Positions 27,317 through 35,347 of a stretch of DNA of 64,000 nt are shown piece by piece. The notes beneath the pieces are model-generated. The model ran no database searches and was not told where the DNA came from. It saw only the letters and a list, made by a program, of their open reading frames with translations. The translations under genes and the position numbers were made by a program. The stretch lies in contig JBPXJS010000023.1 of assembly GCA_051715425.1 (NCBI GenBank), positions 62,001-126,000 on the forward strand. Reading direction: 5' to 3'. Position 1 is the stretch's first letter, and every line of letters starts with the position of its first letter. The DNA is from JAJTFA01 sp051715425 (GTDB lineage: Bacteria; Bacteroidota; Bacteroidia; UKL13-3).

Positions 27317-27584
27317 AATTTTCTAAACCGAAATAACACAAAGTTTAATCCAAAACCAAAACGATATTGTAAAATGTTTATTACACGGGCTGAATAGCCA
27401 AAATGATCATTTTAGCGGTAGTTACTGACAAACAGCAAAGCAAAAAATGTCATTCAGTCACTACAATACACATACCCCTTGTGTTGTTTAACCTTACCAT
27501 CATAAATACATAGCCTTTAGCTAACATGGCACTAACCTTCTGTTGACAGGCGTGGTTGACCTTTGTTAAGCTTATTTTAAGTCT
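27317..27584. promoter_or_regulatory. 268-base divergent regulatory region
   Basis: The largest gap in the window, between apaG and the LpxH-like gene. It holds the perfect palindrome AAAATGATCATTTT (27400-27413) and a nearby imperfect inverted repeat (27419-27429 with 27453-27463, 9 of 11 matching). No exact TAnnTTTG box was found on either strand, and no small ORF looked convincing. Confidence 0.4.
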
Positions 27585-28430
27585 ATGACAAAGAGAAAAT
27601 TAAAACTGGCGGTTTTATCTGACATTCACCTGGGCACTTATGGTTGCCGGGCAAAGGCAGTAAATAACTACCTAAAATCAATAGACCCTGAAATTCTGGT
27701 TCTTAATGGCGATATTATTGATATATGGCAATTTAACAAAAGATACTGGCCGGAGTCGCACATGAAAGTGGTTCAGCGTATTTTTAAAATGCTGGGCAAT
27801 GGCACCAAGGTATACTACCTCACCGGAAACCATGATGAAATGCTTAGGAAATTTACCGATTTTAAAATGGGCAACCTGGAAATACGCGATAAGCTGGTGC
27901 TTAATCTGGACGGTAAAAAAGCCTGGATTTTTCATGGTGATGTGTTTGATATCACCATGAAAAGCTCAAAATGGCTGGCCAAGCTAGGTGCGGTAGGATA
28001 CGATACCCTTATTATGATAAATGCCCTGGTAAATGTTGTTTCAGAGAAAATGGGGCGGGGGAAAGTTTCCTTATCAAAAAAAGTAAAGAACAGTGTAAAA
28101 CAGGCCGTAAAATTTATAGATGATTTTGAGCAAACAGCAATAGATATTGCTATTGAAAACGAATACGACTTTGTTGTTTGCGGCCATATTCATCAGCCGG
28201 CAATGAGAAACTGCACCAACGAAAAAGGAACCACCACTTACCTGAATTCCGGTGACTGGATTGAAAACCTTACTGCTCTTGAATATGAAGGCGGGGTTTG
28301 GACCATTTACCAGCATCCGGATAATGAGAATGAACATCCGGCCGAAGAAGATGAACTGAATGTGAAACTTCCGGCTATGCAAACCATTTACGAAACCATT
28401 GTAACCAGGCAGGTGGCCTTTAATATCTAG
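27585..28430 (+). CDS. LpxH-like metallophosphoesterase
   Basis: A 281-residue calcineurin-type phosphoesterase. All five metal-binding motifs are present: SDIHLG, NGDIIDIW, GNHDE, FHGDVFD and CGHIHQPAM. The spacing and the LGTYGCRAKAVNNYL start resemble the UDP-2,3-diacylglucosamine pyrophosphatase family, which makes lipid X for lipid A synthesis. This longer (~280-residue) type is the common one in Bacteroidota; whether it is the lipid A enzyme or a relative cannot be decided from sequence alone. The next gene, a glycosyltransferase, starts 40 bases later, behind a weak hairpin. Confidence 0.88.
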   Translation: MTKRKLKLAVLSDIHLGTYGCRAKAVNNYLKSIDPEILVLNGDIIDIWQFNKRYWPESHMKVVQRIFKMLGNGTKVYYLTGNHDEMLRKFTDFKMGNLEIRDKLVLNLDGKKAWIFHGDVFDITMKSSKWLAKLGAVGYDTLIMINALVNVVSEKMGRGKVSLSKKVKNSVKQAVKFIDDFEQTAIDIAIENEYDFVVCGHIHQPAMRNCTNEKGTTTYLNSGDWIENLTALEYEGGVWTIYQHPDNENEHPAEEDELNVKLPAMQTIYETIVTRQVAFNI

Positions 28431-28432
28431 AG

Positions 28433-28456
28433 AGGAATTCTGGTATTCCTTTTAAT
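28433..28456 (+). terminator. Weak hairpin with T-rich tail
   Basis: AGGAAT (28433-28438) can pair with ATTCCT (28445-28450) around a 6-base loop, followed by TTTTAATTAATT. The stem is short and A/T-rich, so it is at best an attenuator between the phosphoesterase and glycosyltransferase genes. Confidence 0.3.
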
Positions 28457-28470
28457 TAATTCATTTATTT

Positions 28471-29477
28471 ATGAAAATACTATTTGCCATACAGGCTACG
28501 GGGAACGGACATATAAGCCGGGCCAGGGAAGTTATTCCTCATCTGCTCAATTACGGGGAACTTGATGTATTAATAAGCGGCAGGCAGGCTGATGTAACTT
28601 TGCCTTACCTGATTAAGTATAAAAGAAAGGGCATAAGCTACACCTTTGGAAAAAATGGGGGGGTGGATGTTATTGACAGTATTAAACATTTCAGGCCTTT
28701 TCATTTTCTGAGTGATATCTTTTCTTTTCCGGTAATGGATTATGATCTCATTATTAATGATTTTGAACCGGTGACAGCCTGGGCCTGCAAACTTAAAAAC
28801 AAACCCTGTATTGCACTCAGCCACCAATCGTCTTTTCTATCCCGCAAAACACCACGCCCATCAAAAAAAGATGCTTTTGCTGAAAACGTATTTAAGCATT
28901 ATGCACCAACTACGGCCCAATACGGATTTCATTTTAAATCGTATGACACGTTTATCCATACACCCATTATCAGGGGAGAGATACGAAAAACCGAATCAAC
29001 CTATCAGGGCCATATTACCGTTTACCTGCCGGCACATGGAGATGAAATACTGATTAAACATTTTAAACATATAAAAGAGGTAAACTGGCATGTGTTTTCC
29101 AAGCATACCAAAACTGCTTATAAGCAGGAGAATGTGCACGTAATGCCTGTGGTGAATGAAGCATTTACCAAAAGTTTGGCTTCGGGTGAGGGCCTGGTAA
29201 CAGCCGGTGGTTTTGAAAGCCCGGCAGAAGCCATTTACCTGAGAAAAAAGTGCTGGCTGTTCCTATGCACAACCAATATGAACAACTATGCAATGCCGAA
29301 GCAATGAAGGATATTGGCGTAACCACAGTAAAACATATTGACGATCAGTTTTCAGCTCGTTTGCAAAGCTGGATTACCTTTGGTATGCCACCCAAAGCCA
29401 GCTACCCTGATATGACGGGACAAATTGTAGAGCAGTTAATACTTAACCATGGCAAACAGTTTTCACTGGCTTATTAA
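28471..29477 (+). CDS. Glycosyltransferase (MJ1255/MurG-like fold), interrupted by a -1 frameshift
   Basis: A GT-B type glycosyltransferase split over two frames. Frame 1 (28471-29307, 278 residues) starts MKILFAIQATGNGHISRA, the nucleotide-sugar GT signature, and has FEPVTAWACKLKNKPCIALSHQ and LVTAGGFESPAEAIYLRKK. At that point the family expects a V/L-L-x-VPM-x-NQYEQ motif; here the frame runs into CWLFLC and stops at 29307. The -1 frame gives exactly the missing continuation (VLAVPMHNQYEQLCNAEAM) to a stop at 29477, for about 335 residues in all. The junction lies on A_AAA_AAG (29244-29250). It could be a real mutation, a homopolymer sequencing error or programmed frameshifting. No sugar donor can be named. 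It overlaps the stop of the next convergent gene. Confidence 0.85.
29244..29250 (+). other. Slippery heptamer A_AAA_AAG at the frameshift site
   Basis: In the frame of the upstream part, codons read AGA AAA AAG TGC, so the seven bases fit the X_XXY_YYZ rule for -1 slippage, the same heptamer used by dnaX and several IS3 elements. After a slip the next codon is GTG, which restores the family motif. No strong downstream stem-loop or upstream Shine-Dalgarno stimulator is obvious. Confidence 0.6.
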
Positions 29478-31435
29478 TTTCCCAGCTTGCTCAGTGAATT
29501 GAGGATAATAGAAACATCCTTTTCAATGGTATAATCTTTTGCATAAATAAAATTAACTTTATGCAGTGTGGCTTCGCTGATATGATGGTGTCTGAAAGCA
29601 TCAAGCGGGGTGAGTACGCTCCGTTTTATTTTAGGCAGTGATTCATTTGTTTTACTTTGGGCATAACCCACCCAGGTTTTTTCGCCCAGAAATACACTAA
29701 ATATATTGAGGAGGTAATTGCCTCTTCTCTTTACCATAATGAGCAGCACAGGACTAAGCGCCAAAAGCCCTATTGAAAGCACAACATCCAGAAGTCTTTT
29801 TTTGCGTTGCTGCAAGGAATTGTTTAAGGCCAGGTTTATCTCCAGGGTATAAAAATCTCCTTTTGTATTCTTGCTGTTGCTTCCAATAATAAAAAGGCTT
29901 TCCTCTGGTACTATTTTAAACTGAATATCGGGTTTGCGAATATTCCCCATCCAGCCAATAATTTGCTGGGCAGAAATATCTTTAGAGCAAAAAATAATCT
30001 CCTCCACACGGAATAAATCCACCACATCAGGCAGATCTGTTACGGTACCCAGGTAATTATCATCCGTTTGATCTGGTTTATGTATGCTTACGTAACCGGC
30101 ATATTCACACGATGCTTTAACTTTTATAAGCAAATCATGCACCCTCTCAGCTTCCTGCCTGCTTCCTACAATAATGGTTTTGGTATCAACCTCCATGGCC
30201 AGATTTAGTTTTTTAAACCTGGCAGCATACCAGATTAGCCTGTTGAGATAAGCTCCCAAGGTTGCCCAGGCGCCACCAATCAATATCAAAGCTCTGGAGA
30301 ACCGGTAACCTTCGGGCACAAAAGCATAAAAAACAGAAATGGCAATTGTTCCAAAAAACACCCCTTTAAAGATGGAAGTGAAGGAACGTGGTTTTTCGTA
30401 GGCCCCGCTCATGTATAATCCACCCATCCACAATACGGTATATATAATGCTGTTAAAGGTCATGAACACACGGGGGTATTCAATTCCTTCTCCAAACTTT
30501 ACGTTCTGTGCCCAATAAGATTGGATCAGATACATACCCGCATAAATAAGTAGAGCATCGGCAGCAGGCTTTATTAATGATGTGGCAATGCGCATGGCCA
30601 TGGCAATACCGGCCCGCATATAAATGGCTATATTAATAAGCAGCCCAAACGTTCGGGCATGTTTCTGAGAGTAGTGTTTTTGCGCAAAAGTGATCATGGC
30701 GCGGTAAAACACAAATACATAATTTACACTTGATTTTTTGGTGCTTTCCCCTTTGTAATGAATAATGGTGGTGTCAGGAAAGTAGTAGTTTTTATATCCT
30801 GCTTTGGTTATCCGGTAACTCAGGTCAATATCTTCCCCATACATAAAATAATCCTCATCAAGCAAGCCCGTTTTATCGAGGGTGGTTTTGCGCAGCATCA
30901 TAAACGCTCCTGCAAGCACATCTACAGCGTGGGTTTCATTATTATCCAGATAACCCAGATGATACCTTCCAAACTTTTTGGATTTTGGAAACAAAGCCGA
31001 GAAACCAAACATTTTATAAAACGCCACGAGGGGCGTTGGCAGTCCTCTTTTAGACTCCGGAAGGAACTTGCCTTTACCGTCAATCATTTTTACCCCAACC
31101 GCACCGGCATCAGGGGTTGCATCCATAAAAGAGATGACTTTGCTGAAACAATCTTCTTCTACCACCGTATCCGGGTTGAGCAGGAGAATATAGTCTCCTT
31201 TGGCCAACCTGATGGCCTGGTTATTTGCCTTTGAAAAACCGGTATTCTCTTTGTTCTCTATTAAAACAACCTCCGGAAACTTGCGTTTCACCATCTCACA
31301 ACTGCCGTCAACTGAATGGTTATCTACCACAAATACCTCTGCCTCTAAGCCCCTGCACGCCTTGCGCACAGCAAACAGGGCCTGCTCCAGAAAATAGCGT
31401 ACATTATAGTTTACAATAACAACAGAAACCTTCAT
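29474..31435 (-). CDS. GT2 glycosyltransferase fused to degenerate phosphoglycosyl transferase
   Basis: About 653 residues from the ATG at 31435 (MKVSVVIVNYNVRYF), the usual start of GT2 enzymes; the frame is open six codons further. Residues 1-240 are a WbbL-like GT-A domain: VVIVNYN, VVDNHSVDGS, LLLNPDTVVEE, and GLLDEDYFMYGEDIDLSYR with the catalytic-type ED. Then come about five membrane segments (LLIYAGMYLIQSYW, SIIYTVLWMGGLYM, GVFFGTIAISVFYAF) and a Rossmann-like domain (TKTIIVGSRQEAERVHDLL), the layout of WcaJ-type polyprenyl glycosylphosphotransferases. The C-terminus begins like their catalytic domain (KKRLLDVVLSIGLLALSPVLLIM) but ends soon after KTWVGYAQ, without the catalytic core. 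The enzyme probably adds a sugar to a lipid-linked glycan at the inner membrane. Confidence 0.88.
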   Translation of the reverse strand: MKVSVVIVNYNVRYFLEQALFAVRKACRGLEAEVFVVDNHSVDGSCEMVKRKFPEVVLIENKENTGFSKANNQAIRLAKGDYILLLNPDTVVEEDCFSKVISFMDATPDAGAVGVKMIDGKGKFLPESKRGLPTPLVAFYKMFGFSALFPKSKKFGRYHLGYLDNNETHAVDVLAGAFMMLRKTTLDKTGLLDEDYFMYGEDIDLSYRITKAGYKNYYFPDTTIIHYKGESTKKSSVNYVFVFYRAMITFAQKHYSQKHARTFGLLINIAIYMRAGIAMAMRIATSLIKPAADALLIYAGMYLIQSYWAQNVKFGEGIEYPRVFMTFNSIIYTVLWMGGLYMSGAYEKPRSFTSIFKGVFFGTIAISVFYAFVPEGYRFSRALILIGGAWATLGAYLNRLIWYAARFKKLNLAMEVDTKTIIVGSRQEAERVHDLLIKVKASCEYAGYVSIHKPDQTDDNYLGTVTDLPDVVDLFRVEEIIFCSKDISAQQIIGWMGNIRKPDIQFKIVPEESLFIIGSNSKNTKGDFYTLEINLALNNSLQQRKKRLLDVVLSIGLLALSPVLLIMVKRRGNYLLNIFSVFLGEKTWVGYAQSKTNESLPKIKRSVLTPLDAFRHHHISEATLHKVNFIYAKDYTIEKDVSIILNSLSKLGN

Positions 31436-31530
31436 TCTTGCCAAATAACCCAACGAATATAATACTTACAGCCTTATGTTGTTAAAACCGGAACTTCGGC
31501 CCTATTGTTTAAAAATACCATATTCAGGGT

Positions 31531-31562
31531 ATTGATAGAGGCATAACCTGAACATACCTTTG
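31531..31562 (+). promoter_or_regulatory. Promoter of the 139-residue secreted protein gene
   Basis: TACCTTTG (31555-31562) is an exact TAnnTTTG -7 box, with ATTG 20 bases upstream (31531-31534) as -33 element against the TTTG consensus. Transcription from here would leave a leader of about 55-60 bases before the ATG at 31627. Confidence 0.6.
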
Positions 31563-31626
31563 AATAGTGATTGAGGGGAAGAGTGAAACACAAAACCCGG
31601 CTTTCATTTATTAAACAACAGAACCT

Positions 31627-32046
31627 ATGAAAAAGCTTATCTGGCCACTACTGATGATGATTGTTTTTGTTTCTCTGGAAACTAAAGCCCAATCAAACAA
31701 AGAATGTAAAATCAACGCCCCTGCCCAAAAAACCACCTTATCAAGAGGTAAAAACCCATTTAAGGTAAATCCGGAACAGAAAAAACCAATGCCGGAAAAA
31801 GTATCTCTAACCCGTGGTAGCGGCAAATGTTCATTACTGATACGTAATATCACCAGATATAATATCAATGTATTTATTGACAGTGCCTATGTAGGTTATA
31901 TTTCTCCCGGTAAAAACGGAGCATACACAGCACCGGCAAAAGGATTTAGCAGCATTCATTGCTGGACTTCAGCAGGGGAACTTAAATGGCAGGACCTGAG
32001 CGGTTGCAAGGATTGTAAAACAACCATGATATTGAACAACCCGTAA
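31627..32046 (+). CDS. Small secreted protein of unknown function
   Basis: A 139-residue protein with signal peptide (KKLIWPLLMMIVFVSLETKAQS). The mature part has a basic, Pro/Lys-rich N-terminal third and a beta-rich domain with LLIRNITRYNINVFIDSAYVG, KNGAYTAPAKGFSSI and the Cys pairs KCSLL, HCWTS and GCKDCKT, which could form disulfides in the periplasm. The second half recalls small domains in which a protein decorates a surface with a beta-hairpin (pattern NxxxYxIxVYIDxxYxG), but I do not recognise a named family. It has its own promoter and its own terminator, so it is a single-gene unit. Confidence 0.75.
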   Translation: MKKLIWPLLMMIVFVSLETKAQSNKECKINAPAQKTTLSRGKNPFKVNPEQKKPMPEKVSLTRGSGKCSLLIRNITRYNINVFIDSAYVGYISPGKNGAYTAPAKGFSSIHCWTSAGELKWQDLSGCKDCKTTMILNNP

Positions 32047-32071
32047 AAACGAAAAAATTCAACCCAACATA

Positions 32072-32116
32072 AAGGGAGCTTCCGGAAATAATCCGTTAGC
32101 TCCCTTGTCTATTTTA
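32072..32116 (+). terminator. Intrinsic terminator after the small secreted protein gene
   Basis: AAGGGAGCT (32072-32080) pairs perfectly with AGCTCCCTT (32098-32106); an inner CCGG/A and TCCG can extend the fold. The tail GTCTATTTTA is only moderately T-rich. It lies between convergent genes and may also stop recR transcripts. Confidence 0.7.
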
Positions 32117-32127
32117 CCCGTTTCTGC

Positions 32128-32733
32128 TTAATGGTTATAAGGCACCCTAAGCGCAATGCTTCTGCCCAGGGTTATTTCGTCAGCGTATTCCAGTTCACCG
32201 CCAATGGCAATTCCTCTTGAAATGGTGCTTAAGCTTACACCCATATCTCTTAGTTTTTTAGAAAGATAAAATACCGTTGTATCTCCCTCCATGGTAGCAC
32301 TAAGCGCCATAATAACCTCCTTTGTTCCTTCCTGTTTAATTCTTTCAATCAACTTACCGATATGCAGGCTATCCGGACCCACTCCGTTTACCGGAGAAAT
32401 TAATCCACCCAGAATATGATAGGTGCCATTAAACTGATTGGTGTTTTCAATAGCAATTACATCGCGTAAATCTTCTACCACACAAATAAGCTTTTGATCC
32501 CTTTTGGCATTGTTGCATATATTACAAATACCAGTATCACTCACGTTTCCGCAACGTTCACAATATTGTATGTTGGTGCGAAGCCTGATAATGGCATCGC
32601 CCATTTTGGTTACATCCTGCTCCTTTTGTTTAAGCAGATACAGCACCATGCGCATGGCTGATTTTTTGCCAATGCCCGGAAATTTCGACAATTCGTTTAC
32701 AGCTTCTTCAATCAGGTGCGAAGGATAATTCAT
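32128..32733 (-). CDS. recR: Recombination mediator RecR
   Basis: A RecR protein of about 201 residues; the ATG at 32733 (MNYPSHLIEEAVNELSKFPGIGKKSA) is preferred over the TTG three codons earlier. It has the helix-hairpin-helix FPGIGKKSAMRM, the zinc finger CERCGNVSDTGICNIC, and a Toprim domain (LICVVEDLRDVIAIENTNQ ... LGGLISPVNGVGPDSL ... MALSATMEGDTTVFYL). RecR works with RecO (and RecF) to load RecA on gapped DNA. The final GGELEYADEITLGRSIALR is diagnostic. A -7 box ends 6 bases before the ATG. Confidence 0.97.
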   Translation of the reverse strand: MNYPSHLIEEAVNELSKFPGIGKKSAMRMVLYLLKQKEQDVTKMGDAIIRLRTNIQYCERCGNVSDTGICNICNNAKRDQKLICVVEDLRDVIAIENTNQFNGTYHILGGLISPVNGVGPDSLHIGKLIERIKQEGTKEVIMALSATMEGDTTVFYLSKKLRDMGVSLSTISRGIAIGGELEYADEITLGRSIALRVPYNH

Positions 32734-32739
32734 GGCAGG

Positions 32740-32747
32740 CAAAAGTA
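32740..32747 (-). promoter_or_regulatory. -7 promoter box of recR
   Basis: On the - strand TACTTTTG, an exact TAnnTTTG, is followed by CCTGCC and then the recR ATG, so the mRNA should be leaderless or nearly so. No TTTG is seen at the -33 position. Confidence 0.55.
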
Positions 32748-32822
32748 ATGATGCTGTCCTATTTTTTGAAGCGTTTTGACGTATTGTGGTTAACTATTTT
32801 TTAACATCCCTTTTCAGGGCTT

Positions 32823-32830
32823 TAGTTTTG
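32823..32830 (+). promoter_or_regulatory. -7 promoter box of the sodium:solute symporter gene
   Basis: TAGTTTTG matches TAnnTTTG exactly and is followed by five T and the ATG at 32836. A T-run around 32797-32802 is the only -33 candidate, with about the right spacing of 20 bases. Confidence 0.6.
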
Positions 32831-32835
32831 TTTTT

Positions 32836-34275
32836 ATGTCGCCAATTCTACTGTTTTCCTTTATTGTAATATACTTTCTGGTACTGCTGGGGGTAGCTTT
32901 TTACACCTCACGCAACTCAACCAACGAGACTTTTTTTATAGGAAACAAAAGCAGCAACTGGATGCTGGTTGCTTTTGGCATGATCGGAACCTCCCTTAGC
33001 GGTGTTACTTTTATTTCCGTTCCGGGTACGGTTGGTGCATCAGGCTTCAGCTATTTTCAGGTGGTATTGGGTTATTTTATAGGCTATTTTGCTGTGGCTT
33101 ATATTCTGCTCCCGCTTTATTACAAGCTTAACCTTACCTCCATATACCATTACCTCGATCACCGTTTTGGCAAAAGCAGCTACAAAACAGGAGCCCTCTT
33201 TTTTATTGTTTCACGCACCATGGGAGCCACCCTGCGCCTGTATCTGGTTATAAATGTGATGCAGCTTTTTATCCTTGATCAGCTTGGTGTTCCTTTTGTT
33301 GCCACCACCCTGATTATTTTGGGTATGATTTTGCTTTATACTTTTAAGGGTGGGGTAAAAACAATTGTGTGGACCGATACCCTCCAAACCTTTTTTATGT
33401 TGCTGGCACTGGTGGTATGTGTTTTTTATATCCTCAACGACCTGAACCTGAACTTAGCCACAGCACTTGAAAAAATGGGCAGCATGGGTTATACCAAAAT
33501 GTTTGGAACAGATGTGCTGGAGAAGAAATTTTTTCTCAAACAAATTATTGGCGGGGCTTTTATCACTATCAGTATGACAGGCCTTGATCAGGAAATGATG
33601 CAAAAAAACATCAGCGTAAAAACCCTGGGTGATTCACAAAAAAACATGCTAAGTTTTAGCACAGTAATGGTGCTGGTTAATTTTCTTTTTTTGCTGCTGG
33701 GAGGCTTGCTTTATCTGTACGCCCAAAATAAAGGGCTTGATGTAAAGGGTGATGATCTTTTCCCAACCATTGCCATGCAATATTTGCCTCCTTTTATTTC
33801 CATTATATTTATCATCGGCCTTATCTCTGCCCTGTTTCCATCAGCTGACGGAGCCATTACTGCATTAACCTCTTCTTTCTGTATTGATATTCTTGGTTTG
33901 CAACGCAACAACTCTTTAACTGAAGCACAGAAATCGAAAACACGTATCAGTGTTCACCTTACGTTTTCTGTTATTTTTATGCTATGCGTATTGCTTTTTA
34001 AGGTAATAAATAACAAATCTATTATTAATATTTTGCTTGATGTGGCGGGTTATACTTACGGGCCACTGCTTGGTTTGTTTGCCTTTGGCATTCTTACAAA
34101 AAGGAACCTGAATGATAAGATGGCTCCGGTGATATGCCTGCTTGCTCCTGCTATTTGTTACCTCATTCAATTATATGCCCCATTAATTTTGGGGAACTAT
34201 CAGATTGGTATTGAAATGTTGATTTTAAATGGCTCAATGACCTTTGGCGGGTTATGGCTCATCAGCAAAAAGTAG
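32836..34275 (+). CDS. Sodium:solute symporter family protein
   Basis: A 479-residue transporter with about 13 membrane segments, of the SSS family. Family features include the opening LLFSFIVIYFLVLLGVAFYTSR, NETFFIGNKSSNWMLVAFGMIGTSLSGVTFISVPG (first two helices and the Na+ region), and GLISALFPSADGAITALTSSF in helix 8, where Ser/Thr residues bind sodium. Substrates in the family range from sugars to amino acids, sialic acid and vitamins and cannot be predicted here. The gene is divergent from recR, each with a promoter box next to its start codon, and ends directly against the stop of the next convergent gene. Confidence 0.92.
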   Translation: MSPILLFSFIVIYFLVLLGVAFYTSRNSTNETFFIGNKSSNWMLVAFGMIGTSLSGVTFISVPGTVGASGFSYFQVVLGYFIGYFAVAYILLPLYYKLNLTSIYHYLDHRFGKSSYKTGALFFIVSRTMGATLRLYLVINVMQLFILDQLGVPFVATTLIILGMILLYTFKGGVKTIVWTDTLQTFFMLLALVVCVFYILNDLNLNLATALEKMGSMGYTKMFGTDVLEKKFFLKQIIGGAFITISMTGLDQEMMQKNISVKTLGDSQKNMLSFSTVMVLVNFLFLLLGGLLYLYAQNKGLDVKGDDLFPTIAMQYLPPFISIIFIIGLISALFPSADGAITALTSSFCIDILGLQRNNSLTEAQKSKTRISVHLTFSVIFMLCVLLFKVINNKSIINILLDVAGYTYGPLLGLFAFGILTKRNLNDKMAPVICLLAPAICYLIQLYAPLILGNYQIGIEMLILNGSMTFGGLWLISKK

Positions 34276-34797
34276 TTATTGCTTTTCGAGTACTGCCCTT
34301 TGCAGGCTGCCTATACTGTAGCTGTTCACCTTATTTCCATCCTTAAGCTTAGACACAATGGCCGGTTTGGAAGGGCCTGATACTATTTCGTAGTACAACC
34401 TGCCATCTCTTACCTCGTAGGTGCAGGATAAAATGGTTCCTTCCACATCAAACACACAAAACAACTTATTACCCATGCGGTTCATGTTTATTAAAATGCT
34501 GTCATGTTCATCAAGTATATACCTGCCTTCGGCCTCATTTTCCATTTTCAGATCATAATCCTTCATTACCGGCACTTTCCTTTCATCATAGGTTGTTTTC
34601 CAGGTCCATACACTGTCGCTTTTTTTTATAATATCCATACGCATGGGGATGGTTTTGGTTTGTCCTCTTTTTCCAACCATTTCCAGGTTTCCACTCCACA
34701 CGCCTTCGAAGCCCTTAAGAAAGTTAGCTTCCTGAGCCAATGACGGAAAAACCAAGAAAAAAAATACGCCACTGAGCGCAACTTTTAATACTTTCAT
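34276..34797 (-). CDS. Secreted protein of unknown function
   Basis: About 173 residues from the ATG at 34797, chosen because it begins the signal peptide MKVLKVALSGVFFFLVFPSLAQ; the frame is open 15 codons further. The mature protein looks like a single beta-barrel or lipocalin-like sandwich: GFEGVWSGNLEMVGKRGQTK, MRMDIIKKSDSVWTWKTTYDE, GRYILDEHDSILINM, LSCTYEVRDGRLYYEI. This alternation of WxG and strand patterns resembles periplasmic proteins annotated only as hypothetical in Bacteroidota. Its stop codon directly abuts that of the symporter gene (TAGTTA). Confidence 0.75.
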   Translation of the reverse strand: MKVLKVALSGVFFFLVFPSLAQEANFLKGFEGVWSGNLEMVGKRGQTKTIPMRMDIIKKSDSVWTWKTTYDERKVPVMKDYDLKMENEAEGRYILDEHDSILINMNRMGNKLFCVFDVEGTILSCTYEVRDGRLYYEIVSGPSKPAIVSKLKDGNKVNSYSIGSLQRAVLEKQ

Positions 34798-34889
34798 ACC
34801 GGTTTTTATCACAATATAGTAAATAGTTAAAAAACGAGACATCTAAAACCCTACATAATTCGTACTAATATAATATAAACACCAACTAT

Positions 34890-35018
34890 ATGTGCGAACC
34901 AAACAACGACATTTCCGATACCCTGGCTGCCTATCTTGATTGCGTAATTATTGACTTTGACGCCCCTGAATTTGAGGCAGACATGCTCAGGTTAAATCAG
35001 CAAACCGATAAGAAGTAA
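34890..35018 (+). CDS. Candidate 42-residue acidic small protein
   Basis: ATG at 34890 to TAA at 35018 encodes a 42-residue acidic peptide (MCEPNNDISDTLAAYLDCVI then IDFDAPEFEADMLRLNQQ), with ten Asp/Glu against three Lys/Arg and two Cys. It occupies an otherwise empty gap between a divergent gene and a convergent one, and its stop sits one base before the neighbour's. Codon choice looks like that of real genes around it. No signal peptide and no known family. An unremarkable A/T-rich stretch lies upstream, without an exact -7 box. Confidence 0.5.
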   Translation: MCEPNNDISDTLAAYLDCVIIDFDAPEFEADMLRLNQQTDKK

Positions 35019-35019
35019 T

Positions 35020-35346
35020 TTATTGGTTCTTCTTATCCACTTTAATTTGTTGTTTACCTGCAAGTACTTCAAAATACCATTTAAAATCTGAAGCAAGGCT
35101 GTAAAGGGGATACTTAAAAGTAGCAGGTTTGTTTTTTTCAAAAAAGAAATGACCAACCCAGGCAAAACCATATCCGCAAACCGGACAAAGCCACAATAAT
35201 CCATATACACCAGACCATATAGCGGCAATAAGAAAATAAAAAAACAAGGTTGTTCCGACCACATGCAAAGCCCTGCAGGTGGTATTCTGGTGTTCGCTTA
35301 AATAGTAGGGGTAAAACTCCTTAAGGCTTTTAAATTTTTTCTCCAT
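35020..35346 (-). CDS. DUF962 / Mpo1-like membrane protein
   Basis: A 108-residue protein of the DUF962 (YGL010w/Mpo1) family. Diagnostic parts: FYPYYLSEHQNTTCRALHVVGT, GYGFAWVGHFFFEKNKPATF and KYPLYSLASDFKWYFEV. The conserved histidines of SEHQN, ALHVVG and GHFFFE match those that bind iron in yeast Mpo1, a dioxygenase for alpha-oxidation of 2-hydroxy fatty acids; whether the bacterial protein does the same is unproven. Two membrane segments lie between about residues 27 and 66. The PAP2-like gene ends 1 base upstream, so the two are co-transcribed. Confidence 0.88.
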   Translation of the reverse strand: MEKKFKSLKEFYPYYLSEHQNTTCRALHVVGTTLFFYFLIAAIWSGVYGLLWLCPVCGYGFAWVGHFFFEKNKPATFKYPLYSLASDFKWYFEVLAGKQQIKVDKKNQ

Positions 35347-35347
35347 C

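Noticed and set aside
27542..27570. E. coli-style promoter (TTGACA with 17-base spacer) before the LpxH-like gene
   Set aside because: The -10 partner TTAAGC is poor and Bacteroidota sigma factors do not use this consensus.
29250..29477. Separate 75-residue gene after the glycosyltransferase
   Set aside because: Its sequence is the missing C-terminus of the upstream glycosyltransferase in the -1 frame, so it is treated as part of that gene.
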